Below are positions 20,707-29,459 of a stretch of 47,760 bases of DNA, piece after piece (the stretch's first letter is position 1; each line of letters opens with the position of its first letter). The stretch is from an uncultured Clostridia bacterium (lineage in GTDB: Bacteria > Bacillota > Clostridia > Oscillospirales > Oscillospiraceae): the NCBI GenBank assembly GCA_946411475.1, contig CAMKED010000005.1, positions 1 to 47,760 of the forward strand, given 5' to 3'. A model generated the notes under the pieces. The model saw nothing but the letters and a program-made list of their open reading frames with translations, was not told the DNA's origin and searched no databases. The position numbers and the translations under genes were made by a program.

Positions 20707-23082
20707 TTGACGAAGAAATCAAAAATCAAGCTGCTCAAGCAGACGGTGCCGGTTTACGACCGGGAAAAGGCAGGCCACGGGGTACTGCGGCGCACGACCT
20801 TTATCATGGTCTTCTGCGGGATCCTGCTGTTCATTCCGCTGATTTGGCAGTTGTTCCAGTTGATGATCGTGCAGCACGACGAATTTGAGAGCGACGCCAT
20901 CAGCAACCAAACCCGCTCCACCACCGTCTCTGCAGACCGCGGCGTGATTTACGACTGCAACATGAACATCCTCGCCGCCTCCAAGACTGTGGAAAACGTC
21001 TTCATCGACCCCTGGGAGATCCACAATTCCGTGGACGAAAAAGATGAAGCAAAAAAAGAGGCGAAATGGAAAGCCAAGGTAGATCTGATCGCCAACGGGC
21101 TCGGCGCGATCCTTGACGTGGACGCCGACTTCATCCGGGAAAAGGCCGCCATGCTGAACCGCCGCTATGAGGTGATTGCACGGAAACGGGAGCCCGAGGA
21201 GGCCGACGCAGTCCGGAAGTTCATCACCGACAACGATCTCACAGGCATCCATCTGGAATCCGACTCCAAGCGCTACTACCCCGCCGGGACCACCGCGGCG
21301 CAGGTCATCGGCTTTACCAACGCTGAGAACCGCGGCGGTGACGGGCTGGAGGCTTACTACGACGACGTGCTCCAGGGAACAGCCGGCGCGGTCATCACGA
21401 CGCGCGGCAACTATGAGACCCAGATGCTCTACTCCTATGAAAAGTATTACGAGGCGACCGACGGCAACTCGCTGGTGCTGACCATCGACTCCACGGTGCA
21501 GATGTATCTGGAAAAAAACCTGAAAGCCGCCATTGAGAAATACGACGTGCAAAACGGCGCCTTCGGCATTATCATGGACGTAAACACCGGCGCGATCCTG
21601 GCCATGGCCATCGAAGGCAGCTATGACCCCAACAACTACCTGGAGATTATGGATCTCAGCGCGCTGGAAAAGCTGGCAGAGATCGACGACGAGCTCAAGC
21701 GGCACAACACCAATACCCCGGCCTATCGGGAGCTGGTCCAGCAATATAACAGCGCCGTGGCGACCGCACGGCTCAAACAGTGGAGAAACCGCTGCGTCTC
21801 CGACGGCTATGAGCCCGGCTCCACCTTCAAAACCATCACGCTGGCTGCCGCGCTGGAAGAGCAGGCGGTCAACGAAAACACCAGCTTCTATTGCGCCGGG
21901 CACAAGGACTACGTAGACCGCGAATCCACCCTTCACTGTTGGAAGACCGAGGGCCACGGCTCGGAAAGCCTCGCCAAGGCCCTGCAAAACTCCTGCAACA
22001 TTGCCTTCGCCGACATCGGTATCCTGCTGGGCGGCGACAAGCTCTACGACTACATCGACGCATTCGGGCTGCTTGAAAAGACCGGCATCGACATGTCCGG
22101 CGAGGCAATGGGCGTCTTCCATTCCAAGGCCAAGCTCATGGAGAACGCGCAGCTCACCACCGTGGCCTTCGGCCAGTCTGTCAAGCCCACCCCGATTCAA
22201 ATGGTCCGCGCCATCGCCGCTGTCGTGAACGGCGGTTATGTGCTCAAGCCCTACGTGGTCTCCGAGGTCCTCGACGAGAACGGCAACGTGGTGGAAAAGC
22301 ACGGCAAGACCGTCATCCGCCAGGCCATCAGCGCCGATACCTCCAAGGAAATGTGCAAGCTCATTGAATCCGTCGTCACCGACGGCACCGCAGGCAACGC
22401 CAAGCTGCCCGGCTTCCGGATCGGCGGCAAGACCGGCACCTCCGAAAAGCTGGACGTCTACGACGAAAACGGCCAGCAGACCGACGACCGTATCGTCTCC
22501 TTCGTGGGCATCGCCCCGATGGACAATCCGCAGTATATCTGTCTGGTCGCGCTGGATACGCCCAGCCGCAAGACCGGCATCTATATCTCCGGCGGCGTGA
22601 TGGCCGCCCCCGTCGTCCGCGACATCTTTGCCGACACCCTGCTGTATCTGGGCGTGCAGCCTGACTACACCGGCGTGGACATGAGCACGGTCAACATCCC
22701 GATGCCCGACGTGCGCGATCTGACGGAGACGGAAGCTGCCAGTATTCTGGCTGAGAAAAGTCTCAATTATGTAACTGTGGGCAGCGGCGGCACCGTGACC
22801 GGGCAGATCCCCGCACCGAATGAAATGCTGCCCGGCAACTCCAGGGTCATCCTCTACATGGGTGAGCCGGTTCCCATCGAATACGTAACGGTTCCGGATC
22901 TCAAGGGAATGCACCCGGGCAGCGCACGCGCAACCATGGAAAATTCCGGTCTCTATTTGCAAACCAAGGGCTCGAGCTGGGACTACGCCGTGGTCACCGA
23001 CCAGGAGCCCGCCGCCGGCACGGAGGTGCCGCGCGGCACGACGGTCACGGTCGAGCTGACGGACCAGACGGCGTTGGACTAA
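20707..23082 (+). CDS. Class B penicillin-binding protein, FtsI/SpoVD type, with PASTA domains (791 aa)
   Basis: A monofunctional septal or spore-cortex transpeptidase. One membrane anchor (FIMVFCGILLFIPLIWQLF) is followed by the dimerisation block SADRGVIYDCNMNILAAS. The transpeptidase domain has SxxK as STFK in EPGSTFKTIT, SxN as SCN in QNSCNIAFADIG, and KTG in GGKTGTSEKL. Two PASTA domains follow (MPDVRDLTETEAASIL and VPDLKGMHPGSARATM). PASTA domains and gene order fit SpoVD or PBP2B of Firmicutes; only one such gene is here, so it may serve division rather than sporulation. The start is probably TTG at 20707, seven bases after GGGGGTG; a GTG at 20698 is the alternative. It acts with FtsW. 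Confidence 0.94.
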   Translation: MTKKSKIKLLKQTVPVYDREKAGHGVLRRTTFIMVFCGILLFIPLIWQLFQLMIVQHDEFESDAISNQTRSTTVSADRGVIYDCNMNILAASKTVENVFIDPWEIHNSVDEKDEAKKEAKWKAKVDLIANGLGAILDVDADFIREKAAMLNRRYEVIARKREPEEADAVRKFITDNDLTGIHLESDSKRYYPAGTTAAQVIGFTNAENRGGDGLEAYYDDVLQGTAGAVITTRGNYETQMLYSYEKYYEATDGNSLVLTIDSTVQMYLEKNLKAAIEKYDVQNGAFGIIMDVNTGAILAMAIEGSYDPNNYLEIMDLSALEKLAEIDDELKRHNTNTPAYRELVQQYNSAVATARLKQWRNRCVSDGYEPGSTFKTITLAAALEEQAVNENTSFYCAGHKDYVDRESTLHCWKTEGHGSESLAKALQNSCNIAFADIGILLGGDKLYDYIDAFGLLEKTGIDMSGEAMGVFHSKAKLMENAQLTTVAFGQSVKPTPIQMVRAIAAVVNGGYVLKPYVVSEVLDENGNVVEKHGKTVIRQAISADTSKEMCKLIESVVTDGTAGNAKLPGFRIGGKTGTSEKLDVYDENGQQTDDRIVSFVGIAPMDNPQYICLVALDTPSRKTGIYISGGVMAAPVVRDIFADTLLYLGVQPDYTGVDMSTVNIPMPDVRDLTETEAASILAEKSLNYVTVGSGGTVTGQIPAPNEMLPGNSRVILYMGEPVPIEYVTVPDLKGMHPGSARATMENSGLYLQTKGSSWDYAVVTDQEPAAGTEVPRGTTVTVELTDQTALD

Positions 23083-23089
23083 GTTATGA

Positions 23090-23118
23090 TTGCAATTCAA
23101 GCGTTCTTTTGATATAAT
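23090..23118 (+). promoter_or_regulatory. Internal promoter before murE
   Basis: TTGCAA (23090-23095), a 17-base spacer and perfect TATAAT (23113-23118), 60 bases before murE. It would give murE and the genes after it transcription independent of the mraZ promoter. Confidence 0.82.
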
Positions 23119-23177
23119 AGGCCGAAATGCGTTAAAAGCACACAGCAATCCTGACTCTGCCTGAAAGAGGAGAAGAA

Positions 23178-24629
23178 ATGAAACTCTCTGACCTTTTACA
23201 AGATATTCCCGTTCTGGAATCCACCGCCGATCTCGATGCCGAGATCACCGGCGTCAGCTATGACTCCCGGCGTGTGGAAGCGGGGCACATGTTTGTTGCA
23301 ATCACCGGCTATGCAGCCGACGGACACCGCTTTATTCCCATGGCCCTGGACCGCGGCGCAGTCTGCGTGCTCTGCGAACGGAAGCCGGAGGGAGACATTC
23401 CCTTCGTGCGCGTGCCCGATACGCGCGTCGCGCTTGCGATCCTCGGCGCAAACTGGTTCGGTCACCCGGCAGAGAAAATGACCATTCTGGGCGTGACCGG
23501 AACCAACGGGAAGACCACCGTGACTTATCTGCTCAAATCCGTGCTGGAGCAGACCATCGGGGCCAAGGTCGGCTTGATCGGGACGATCCAGAACATGATC
23601 GGCGATCGCTGCCTGCCCACGGAGCGCACCACCCCGGAGAGCTTCGACCTTCAGGGGCTTTTCGCCGAAATGGCTGAGGCCGGATGCACGCACGTGGTGA
23701 TGGAGGTCTCCTCGCACGCCCTGTATCTGCATCGCGTGGACTGCATTCCCTTTGCCGTCGGCGCGTTTACGAATCTGACCGAGGATCACCTGGACTTCCA
23801 CAAGACCATGGAGGCTTACCGGCAGGCCAAGGCCCTGCTTTTCCGCCGCAGCGGGTTCAGCGTCTTTAACGTTGACGACGAAATGGTTGCCAAAACCGTA
23901 CCCGAGGCCGCCTGCTGGACTCTGACTCTGTCAGCCGCAGGACGCGAAGCGGACCTTAGCGCCGGCGACATCGAGCTCGGCGCGGATCACGTCGCGTTTA
24001 CCGCCAATTACAAAGACCGTTCCTGCCCTGTCCGGGTCGGGATCCCCGGCGGCTTTACCGTCTATAACGCATTGACCGTTCTGGGCATGGCAATCGGTCT
24101 GGGAATCCGTCCGGAGGCTGCCGCAAAGGCGCTCGGCCGTGCCGAAGGCGTCAAGGGTCGGCTGGAAGTCGTCCCCACGCCCGGAACCGATTACACCGTT
24201 CTGATCGACTATGCACATACCCCGGACGCGCTGGAAAACGTGCTGCGCTCGGTCCGCGGCTTCTGCAAGGGACGGCTCATCGCCGTTTTCGGCTGCGGCG
24301 GAGACCGGGATCCGATCAAGCGTCCCATTATGGGCAAGATCGGCGTCAAGCTGTCGGATCTGGCCATCATCACCTCCGACAATCCCCGCACCGAGGACCC
24401 CGATAAGATCATCGCCGACATCGTCAAGGGCACGCAGGGGCTTGAAAAGTCCTTCCTGGTCGTGGAAAACCGCCGGGAAGCCATCGCCCGCGCCATGCGG
24501 GAGGCCAAGGCCGACGACGTGATTGTCCTGTGCGGCAAGGGCCACGAGACCTACCAGATCATCGGAACGGAGAAGACGCACCTCGACGAACGGGAGGAAG
24601 TCGCAAAGCAATTGACAATTGACAGGTGA
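23178..24629 (+). CDS. murE: UDP-MurNAc-L-Ala-D-Glu:meso-DAP ligase (483 aa)
   Basis: Adds the third stem-peptide residue to the peptidoglycan precursor using ATP. The P-loop is GVTGTNGKTTV (about residue 109), with TTPESFDLQ, MEVSSHAL, NLTEDHLDFHKTM, and the carbamylated-lysine region YRQAKALLF. The selectivity motif is SDNPRTEDP: DNPR is the signature of enzymes that take meso-diaminopimelate rather than lysine. This agrees with dapA, dapB and ddh in the same window. Full family length. AGAGGAG precedes the ATG and murF follows after 28 bases. Confidence 0.97.
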   Translation: MKLSDLLQDIPVLESTADLDAEITGVSYDSRRVEAGHMFVAITGYAADGHRFIPMALDRGAVCVLCERKPEGDIPFVRVPDTRVALAILGANWFGHPAEKMTILGVTGTNGKTTVTYLLKSVLEQTIGAKVGLIGTIQNMIGDRCLPTERTTPESFDLQGLFAEMAEAGCTHVVMEVSSHALYLHRVDCIPFAVGAFTNLTEDHLDFHKTMEAYRQAKALLFRRSGFSVFNVDDEMVAKTVPEAACWTLTLSAAGREADLSAGDIELGADHVAFTANYKDRSCPVRVGIPGGFTVYNALTVLGMAIGLGIRPEAAAKALGRAEGVKGRLEVVPTPGTDYTVLIDYAHTPDALENVLRSVRGFCKGRLIAVFGCGGDRDPIKRPIMGKIGVKLSDLAIITSDNPRTEDPDKIIADIVKGTQGLEKSFLVVENRREAIARAMREAKADDVIVLCGKGHETYQIIGTEKTHLDEREEVAKQLTIDR

Positions 24630-24642
24630 CGGTTGACAATTG
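24611..24642. repeat. TTGACAAT direct repeats between murE and murF
   Basis: ATTGACAATTGACAGGTGAC followed by GGTTGACAATTG. It covers the last codons of murE, so the stop codon lies inside the repeat. Confidence 0.7.
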
Positions 24643-24657
24643 TTGGAGGGATGATTC

Positions 24658-25989
24658 ATGCTTACTCTGAAACAGGCTGCCGCCTGGTGCGGCGGCAAGG
24701 TTTTACCGGAATATGAAGCCGTCGCCTTTCAGGGTGCGGAAAACGACTCGCGGAAAATTCAGCCGGGGCAGCTCTTTGTGGCGCTGAAGGCCGCACGGGA
24801 CGGCCACGACTTCATCGGAAAGGCCATGGAAGCCGGAGCATCTGCGGCCCTGGGCGAGCGGCAGCTTCCCGGCGTGCCGATGCTCGTCGTTCCCGACAGT
24901 CTCGCTGCCTTGCAGCAGATCGCCGCAGGCTGGCGCTCCACGCTGACCAAGACCCGCTTCATCGGTCTGACCGGCAGCGTCGGCAAGACCACCACCAAGG
25001 AAATGACTGCTGCCTGCTGCGCCGCCGTCTACCGGACACAGTGGACACAGCAGAACTTCAACAACGAAATCGGCGTTCCCCGGACCCTGCTGGATCTGGA
25101 AGCCGCCACGGAAACGGCGGTCGTGGAGATGGGCATGAACCACGCCGGGGAGCTCTCCGTGCTCACCCGTTTGGCTCGCCCAGACATCGCCGTCATCACA
25201 AACATCGGCTCCATGCACATTGAAAATCTCGGCTCCCGCGAGGGAATCTGCCGGGCAAAGCTGGAAATTCTGGAGGGGCTTGCCCCGGACGGCGTGGCCG
25301 TCCTCCATGGCGACGAGCCCCTGCTCCGGGCCGCCGCCCCCGCCTGCCGGACCCTGTGGTTCGGTCTTGGCCCGGACAACGATCTGCGCGCCGAAAACGT
25401 CCAATTATCACCCACGGGTTCCGTCTTTACCGCTGTCGGCTTCGGTCAGCAGGTGCGCGTCACCCTTCCCGCCCCCGGCAGTCACAACGTCGTCAACGCG
25501 CTGGCCGCCATGCTGGCCGCGCACTGTGCGGGCGTGCCGCTGGAAACCGCGGCAAGGGCGCTGGGAAGCTTCGTCAACACCGGCGACCGGCTGCGCACCT
25601 ACGAGCAGGCCGGCTACACCGTGATCGCAGACTGCTACAACGCGGGACCGGAATCCATGCAGGCAGCCTTTACCGTCCTGCGCAGCCTCCCCACGCAGGG
25701 ACGGCGGATCGCGGTGCTTGGCGACATGCTGGAATTGGGGGACTTCGCCCCCGCCGCCCATCGCAGGGTGGGCGAACAGGCCGCCGCGGCTGCGGACAGG
25801 ATCCTGGCCTACGGTCCCCTGTCCCGGGAGCTGGTGGCCGCCGCAGGCGACAAGGCCCTGCATTTCGACGACCGGGAAGCCCTGCTTGCCGCGTTGCAGG
25901 CCGAAGCACGGCCCGGCGACGTGCTGCTGTTCAAGGGCAGCCACGGCATGCATCTGGAACAGGTTTTGGACAGCTTTTTCACGCGCTGA
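24658..25989 (+). CDS. murF: UDP-MurNAc-tripeptide:D-Ala-D-Ala ligase (443 aa)
   Basis: Adds D-Ala-D-Ala to finish the cytoplasmic pentapeptide precursor. Seen: SRKIQPGQLFVALKAARDGH (about 24-43), P-loop LTGSVGKTTTKEM (about 103-115), QNFNNEIGVPRTLL, EMGMNHAGEL, ITNIGSMHIENLGSR, and the C-terminal block DCYNAGPESMQAA with LGDMLELG. GGAGGG stands eight bases before the ATG. Its place between murE and mraY is usual in Clostridia. The stop is followed at once by CTGAACCCTGAACTCTGAAC repeats. Confidence 0.97.
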   Translation: MLTLKQAAAWCGGKVLPEYEAVAFQGAENDSRKIQPGQLFVALKAARDGHDFIGKAMEAGASAALGERQLPGVPMLVVPDSLAALQQIAAGWRSTLTKTRFIGLTGSVGKTTTKEMTAACCAAVYRTQWTQQNFNNEIGVPRTLLDLEAATETAVVEMGMNHAGELSVLTRLARPDIAVITNIGSMHIENLGSREGICRAKLEILEGLAPDGVAVLHGDEPLLRAAAPACRTLWFGLGPDNDLRAENVQLSPTGSVFTAVGFGQQVRVTLPAPGSHNVVNALAAMLAAHCAGVPLETAARALGSFVNTGDRLRTYEQAGYTVIADCYNAGPESMQAAFTVLRSLPTQGRRIAVLGDMLELGDFAPAAHRRVGEQAAAAADRILAYGPLSRELVAAAGDKALHFDDREALLAALQAEARPGDVLLFKGSHGMHLEQVLDSFFTR

Positions 25990-26039
25990 ACCCTGAACTC
26001 TGAACTTTTGATTACTTTTCAACACACGGAGGAATCCCC

Positions 26040-27050
26040 ATGAAAGACGGACAGATTCTGACAACCATACTGATGATCGTTCCCTGCTTTTTGATTGCGC
26101 TGGTGGCAGGCCGCTTCCTCATTCCCTGGCTGCGGGCGATGAAGGCGGGGCAAACGATCCGGGAGGTCGGGCCGAGCTGGCACATGAGCAAGACCGGCAC
26201 CCCGGCCATGGGCGGTCTGATCTTCATTCTGACCTCCCTCATCGGCACCGTCGTCATGGGCTTCGTGTTCGGCACCTGGACCTCGGCGCTGGTCTTCGCC
26301 TTCGCCCTTGTCTTCGGTGCAATCGGCTTTCTGGATGATTTCTTCAAGGTCAAAAAGAAGCAGAACCTCGGCCTCACTGCCCTGCAAAAGCTGCTGCTGC
26401 AATTGGCGGCTTCGGCCCTTTACCTCTATATTCTCTACCGTTCCCACCATCTGACGGCAACCCTCTGGCTCCCGTTCTCGACGGTTGCCTGGTCCATTCC
26501 CATCTGGGTCTATATTCCCTTTGCCGTTTTCGTCATCGTCGGAACCGTGAACGCAGTCAATCTGACCGACGGCATCGACGGTCTCGCCTCCGGCGTGACC
26601 GTGCCGGTCATGATCTTCTTCCTGGTCACGGCCATTGCGATCAAGAAGGCCGAACTGGCCATCCTGCCCGCTGCCCTGCTGGGCGGTCTGGGCGGCTTCC
26701 TCTGCTACAACTTCCATCCTGCCAAGGTCTTCATGGGCGACACCGGCTCTCTGTTTTTGGGCGGCGCGGTATGCGGCCTGGCCTTCGCGTTGGATATGCC
26801 CCTGATTCTGATCCTGGTGGGACTGGTTTACATCGTGGAGACCGTGTCCGTCATTTTGCAGGTGGGCTATTTCAAGCTGACCAAGCACCTGTGCGCCGAC
26901 CACCAGGGCAGACGCATCTTTAAGATGACCCCCATCCACCATCATTTTGAAATGTGCGGCTGGAGCGAGATCAAGATCTGGATCGTCTTCGTCAGCGTGA
27001 GCGTCGTCATGTGCGTGATTGCGTATCTTTCCACCGCCCCGCTTCGTTAA
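26040..27050 (+). CDS. mraY: Phospho-MurNAc-pentapeptide transferase (336 aa)
   Basis: Transfers phospho-MurNAc-pentapeptide to undecaprenyl phosphate, giving lipid I in the cytoplasmic membrane. About ten membrane segments are present. Diagnostic blocks are KTGTPAMGGLIF (about 55-66), GFLDDFFKVKKKQNLGL with the catalytic Asp pair, NAVNLTDGIDGLASG, FMGDTGSLFLGG and the C-terminal PIHHHFEMCGW. Length is slightly short but complete. CGGAGGAAT precedes the ATG. Confidence 0.97.
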   Translation: MKDGQILTTILMIVPCFLIALVAGRFLIPWLRAMKAGQTIREVGPSWHMSKTGTPAMGGLIFILTSLIGTVVMGFVFGTWTSALVFAFALVFGAIGFLDDFFKVKKKQNLGLTALQKLLLQLAASALYLYILYRSHHLTATLWLPFSTVAWSIPIWVYIPFAVFVIVGTVNAVNLTDGIDGLASGVTVPVMIFFLVTAIAIKKAELAILPAALLGGLGGFLCYNFHPAKVFMGDTGSLFLGGAVCGLAFALDMPLILILVGLVYIVETVSVILQVGYFKLTKHLCADHQGRRIFKMTPIHHHFEMCGWSEIKIWIVFVSVSVVMCVIAYLSTAPLR

Positions 27051-27073
27051 TCGTAAAAGGAGGTCGTCTGGCC

Positions 27074-28231
27074 TTGCTCAAACACAATCGGCCGGAGCTG
27101 CGGCAGTCACAGCAAAGCGCTTCCGGCATTCTGGACCTTCCCTTCCTGCTGCTGGTAGTTCTGCTCACCCTCGTCGGACTTCTGATGATGTTCTCCGCCA
27201 GCTATGCCCGTGCCAAATGGGATACCGGAAATTCCGCCTACTACTTCGTTCGGCAGGCGGGCTTTGCCGCAATCGGCATCGGGATCATGCTGGTGGTCGG
27301 CAAGCTGAACTACTTTATCTGGTATCGCACGGCTCTGCTAATCCTCGCAGGCTCCATTCTCCTGCTGATTCTGGTTCCCATCGCAGGCGTGACCGTCAAC
27401 GGCGCAAAGCGCTGGATCCAAATCGGGCCGATCCAGTTCCAGCCCTCCGAAATCGCAAAGCTGGGGATGGTTCTGGCCTTCGCCGCGATGATGTCCGTCT
27501 GGCAGGACAAGATGGAAAGCTTCCAATATGGCGTAATTCCCTATGCGGGAATTATGGTCGTCATTGCAGGGCTGTTGTTCCTGGAGCGCCACCTCTCTGC
27601 CACACTGATCATTCTGCTGATCGGCGCGATGATGATGCTGATCGGCGGCACAAAAAAGCAGTGGCTGGTTCTGGGGCTTTTGCTCGGCGTACTTTTCGTG
27701 TACGTTTACGTGAACACCAAGGGCTACGCCAGCGACCGAATCACCGCCTGGAAGGATCCCTGGAGCGATCCTCTGGACAACGGCTACCAGGCCATCCAGT
27801 CCCGCTACGCCATCGGCTCCGGCGGGTTTTTAGGCCTTGGATTGGGCCGCAGCCGTCAGAAATACCTGTACCTGCCCGAAGAACACAACGACTATATCTT
27901 CGCCATCGTCTGCGAGGAGCTGGGCTTTGTCGGCGCGATCGGGATCCTGCTGCTGTTTGCGATGCTGATCCTGCGCGGTTACTGGATCGCCATTCACGCC
28001 CGGGACCGCTTCGGCACGCTGGTCGTGGCAGGTTTGACGACCAAGCTGGCTGTTCAGGTCTTTTTCAACATCGGCGTCGTCTCCGGCCTGCTGCCTCCGA
28101 CCGGCATTTCCCTGCCCTTCTTCTCCTACGGCGGCACCGCCCTGATGCTCCAGCTCTTTGAAATGGGGATCATTCTGGCCGTATCCCGCTGGTGCGTCAA
28201 CCGGGACAGCGTCGGAAAAGCGAAAGCGTAG
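27074..28231 (+). CDS. ftsW: Septal peptidoglycan polymerase FtsW/SpoVE (385 aa)
   Basis: A SEDS-family glycosyltransferase that polymerises lipid II with its class B PBP partner, here the protein at 20707. About ten membrane segments. Family blocks are MMFSASYARA, GAKRWIQIGPIQFQPSEIAK, GLGLGRSRQKYLYLPEEHND, IFAIVCEELGFVG, and GLLPPTGISLPFFSYGG near the end. The start is probably TTG at 27074, nine bases after AAAAGGAGGT; the frame extends upstream into mraY without a better start. murD, which usually lies between mraY and ftsW, is missing. SpoVE and FtsW cannot be told apart by sequence here. Confidence 0.94.
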   Translation: MLKHNRPELRQSQQSASGILDLPFLLLVVLLTLVGLLMMFSASYARAKWDTGNSAYYFVRQAGFAAIGIGIMLVVGKLNYFIWYRTALLILAGSILLLILVPIAGVTVNGAKRWIQIGPIQFQPSEIAKLGMVLAFAAMMSVWQDKMESFQYGVIPYAGIMVVIAGLLFLERHLSATLIILLIGAMMMLIGGTKKQWLVLGLLLGVLFVYVYVNTKGYASDRITAWKDPWSDPLDNGYQAIQSRYAIGSGGFLGLGLGRSRQKYLYLPEEHNDYIFAIVCEELGFVGAIGILLLFAMLILRGYWIAIHARDRFGTLVVAGLTTKLAVQVFFNIGVVSGLLPPTGISLPFFSYGGTALMLQLFEMGIILAVSRWCVNRDSVGKAKA

Positions 28232-28271
28232 TTAGAATGCCTTCTGCAATTCTCTCCGAAAGGAGCTTTCT

Positions 28272-29396
28272 ATGAACGTCGTCTTCACCTGCGGCGGGAC
28301 CGCGGGACATATCAACCCGGCCATTTCCGTGGCGAATCTGCTCCGGGAACGGAAGCCGGAAACGAATATTCTCTTCGTCGGCGCGGAGGGCGAAATGGAG
28401 ACCGAGCTGGTTCCCCGCGAGGGCTTCCGGCTGGAAACCATCAAAATCTCCAGCTATCGGCGCAAGCTGACGCCCAAAGGCATCTGGCACAACGTCGTCA
28501 CTCTGAAAAACCTCCAGGACGCAAAGCGGAAGGCGGACCGGATCATCCATGACTTTCAGCCTGACGTGATCGTGGGCACCGGCGGTTACGCCTCCTTCCC
28601 CATGCTGCATCAGGGGGCAAAGCGCGGAATCCCCACGGCGGTACACGAGGCCAATGCCATGCCCGGTCTCACTACCCGGATGGTGGCCGACACGGCCACG
28701 CGGATCATGGTCTGCTTTGAGGAGAGCAAGGCTCACTACAAGCACCCGGAACGGGTTCAGGTGGTTGGCATGCCCGTTCGGCAGGCCTTCCTCTACACGA
28801 CCCGCGCCGAGGCCCGAAAACGGCTCGGTCTGAACGACGAGCTCCTGCTGATCTCCGCATGGGGCAGCCTCGGAGCCCGCGAAATGAACAAGCGGATCGC
28901 CGACTTTTTTACGCTGGAAGTCCGGGACGGCTGTCCCTGGCACCACGTCCACGCCACCGGCTCCTTCGGCTGGCGCTGGATGCCGGATCTGGTCAAGGAA
29001 AAGGGCGTGGATCTCTCCGCCCATCCCGAGCTGGATATGCGCGAATACATCCACAATATGCCGGACCTCATGGCCGCGGCGGATTTAATCATTACGCGGG
29101 CAGGCGCCTCCTCCCTCAACGAAATTGAGGCCGCCGGAACGCCCTGCATCATCGTCCCCTCCCCCAACGTCACCGACAACCACCAGGAGAAAAACGCCCG
29201 CGTGCTGGAACGCAACGGCGCGGCCGTCGTCCTGCTGGAAAACGGCCTCACGGCGCAGGCGCTCTATGACGCCGCCAAGGCGCTGCTGGCCGACGCCCCC
29301 AGGCGTAAGGCCATGCGGGAAAATCTCCAAAAAATGGCCGTCGTGGACAGCGCGGAGCGGATCTACGCGACGATTCTGGAACTTGCAAAACAATAA
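28272..29396 (+). CDS. murG: UDP-GlcNAc:undecaprenyl-PP-MurNAc-pentapeptide GlcNAc transferase (374 aa)
   Basis: Adds GlcNAc to lipid I to make lipid II on the inner membrane face. The GT-B glycosyltransferase signatures are clear: CGGTAGHINPAISVA (residues 7-21), VGTGGYASFPML, HEANAMPGLTTR, and the nucleotide-sugar site with AGASSLNEIEAAGTPCIIVPSP. AAAGGAGC precedes the ATG. The N-terminal half is followed by an AWGSLGAREMNKRI segment in place of the usual GGS-GA motif, a minor variation. Confidence 0.96.
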   Translation: MNVVFTCGGTAGHINPAISVANLLRERKPETNILFVGAEGEMETELVPREGFRLETIKISSYRRKLTPKGIWHNVVTLKNLQDAKRKADRIIHDFQPDVIVGTGGYASFPMLHQGAKRGIPTAVHEANAMPGLTTRMVADTATRIMVCFEESKAHYKHPERVQVVGMPVRQAFLYTTRAEARKRLGLNDELLLISAWGSLGAREMNKRIADFFTLEVRDGCPWHHVHATGSFGWRWMPDLVKEKGVDLSAHPELDMREYIHNMPDLMAAADLIITRAGASSLNEIEAAGTPCIIVPSPNVTDNHQEKNARVLERNGAAVVLLENGLTAQALYDAAKALLADAPRRKAMRENLQKMAVVDSAERIYATILELAKQ

Positions 29397-29459
29397 ACCT
29401 GCACGCAACACGTCCTCTCTGCATAGAATGGAAAAACGACTATGCAAGGAGGTCGGTCA

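Noticed and set aside
20719-23148. 809-codon open frame on the minus strand
   Set aside because: Antisense of the transpeptidase gene, which has all catalytic motifs; no motif in the shadow frame.
24611-24642. TTGACA boxes between murE and murF as promoter
   Set aside because: They are part of a short direct repeat and no -10 box lies at the right distance.
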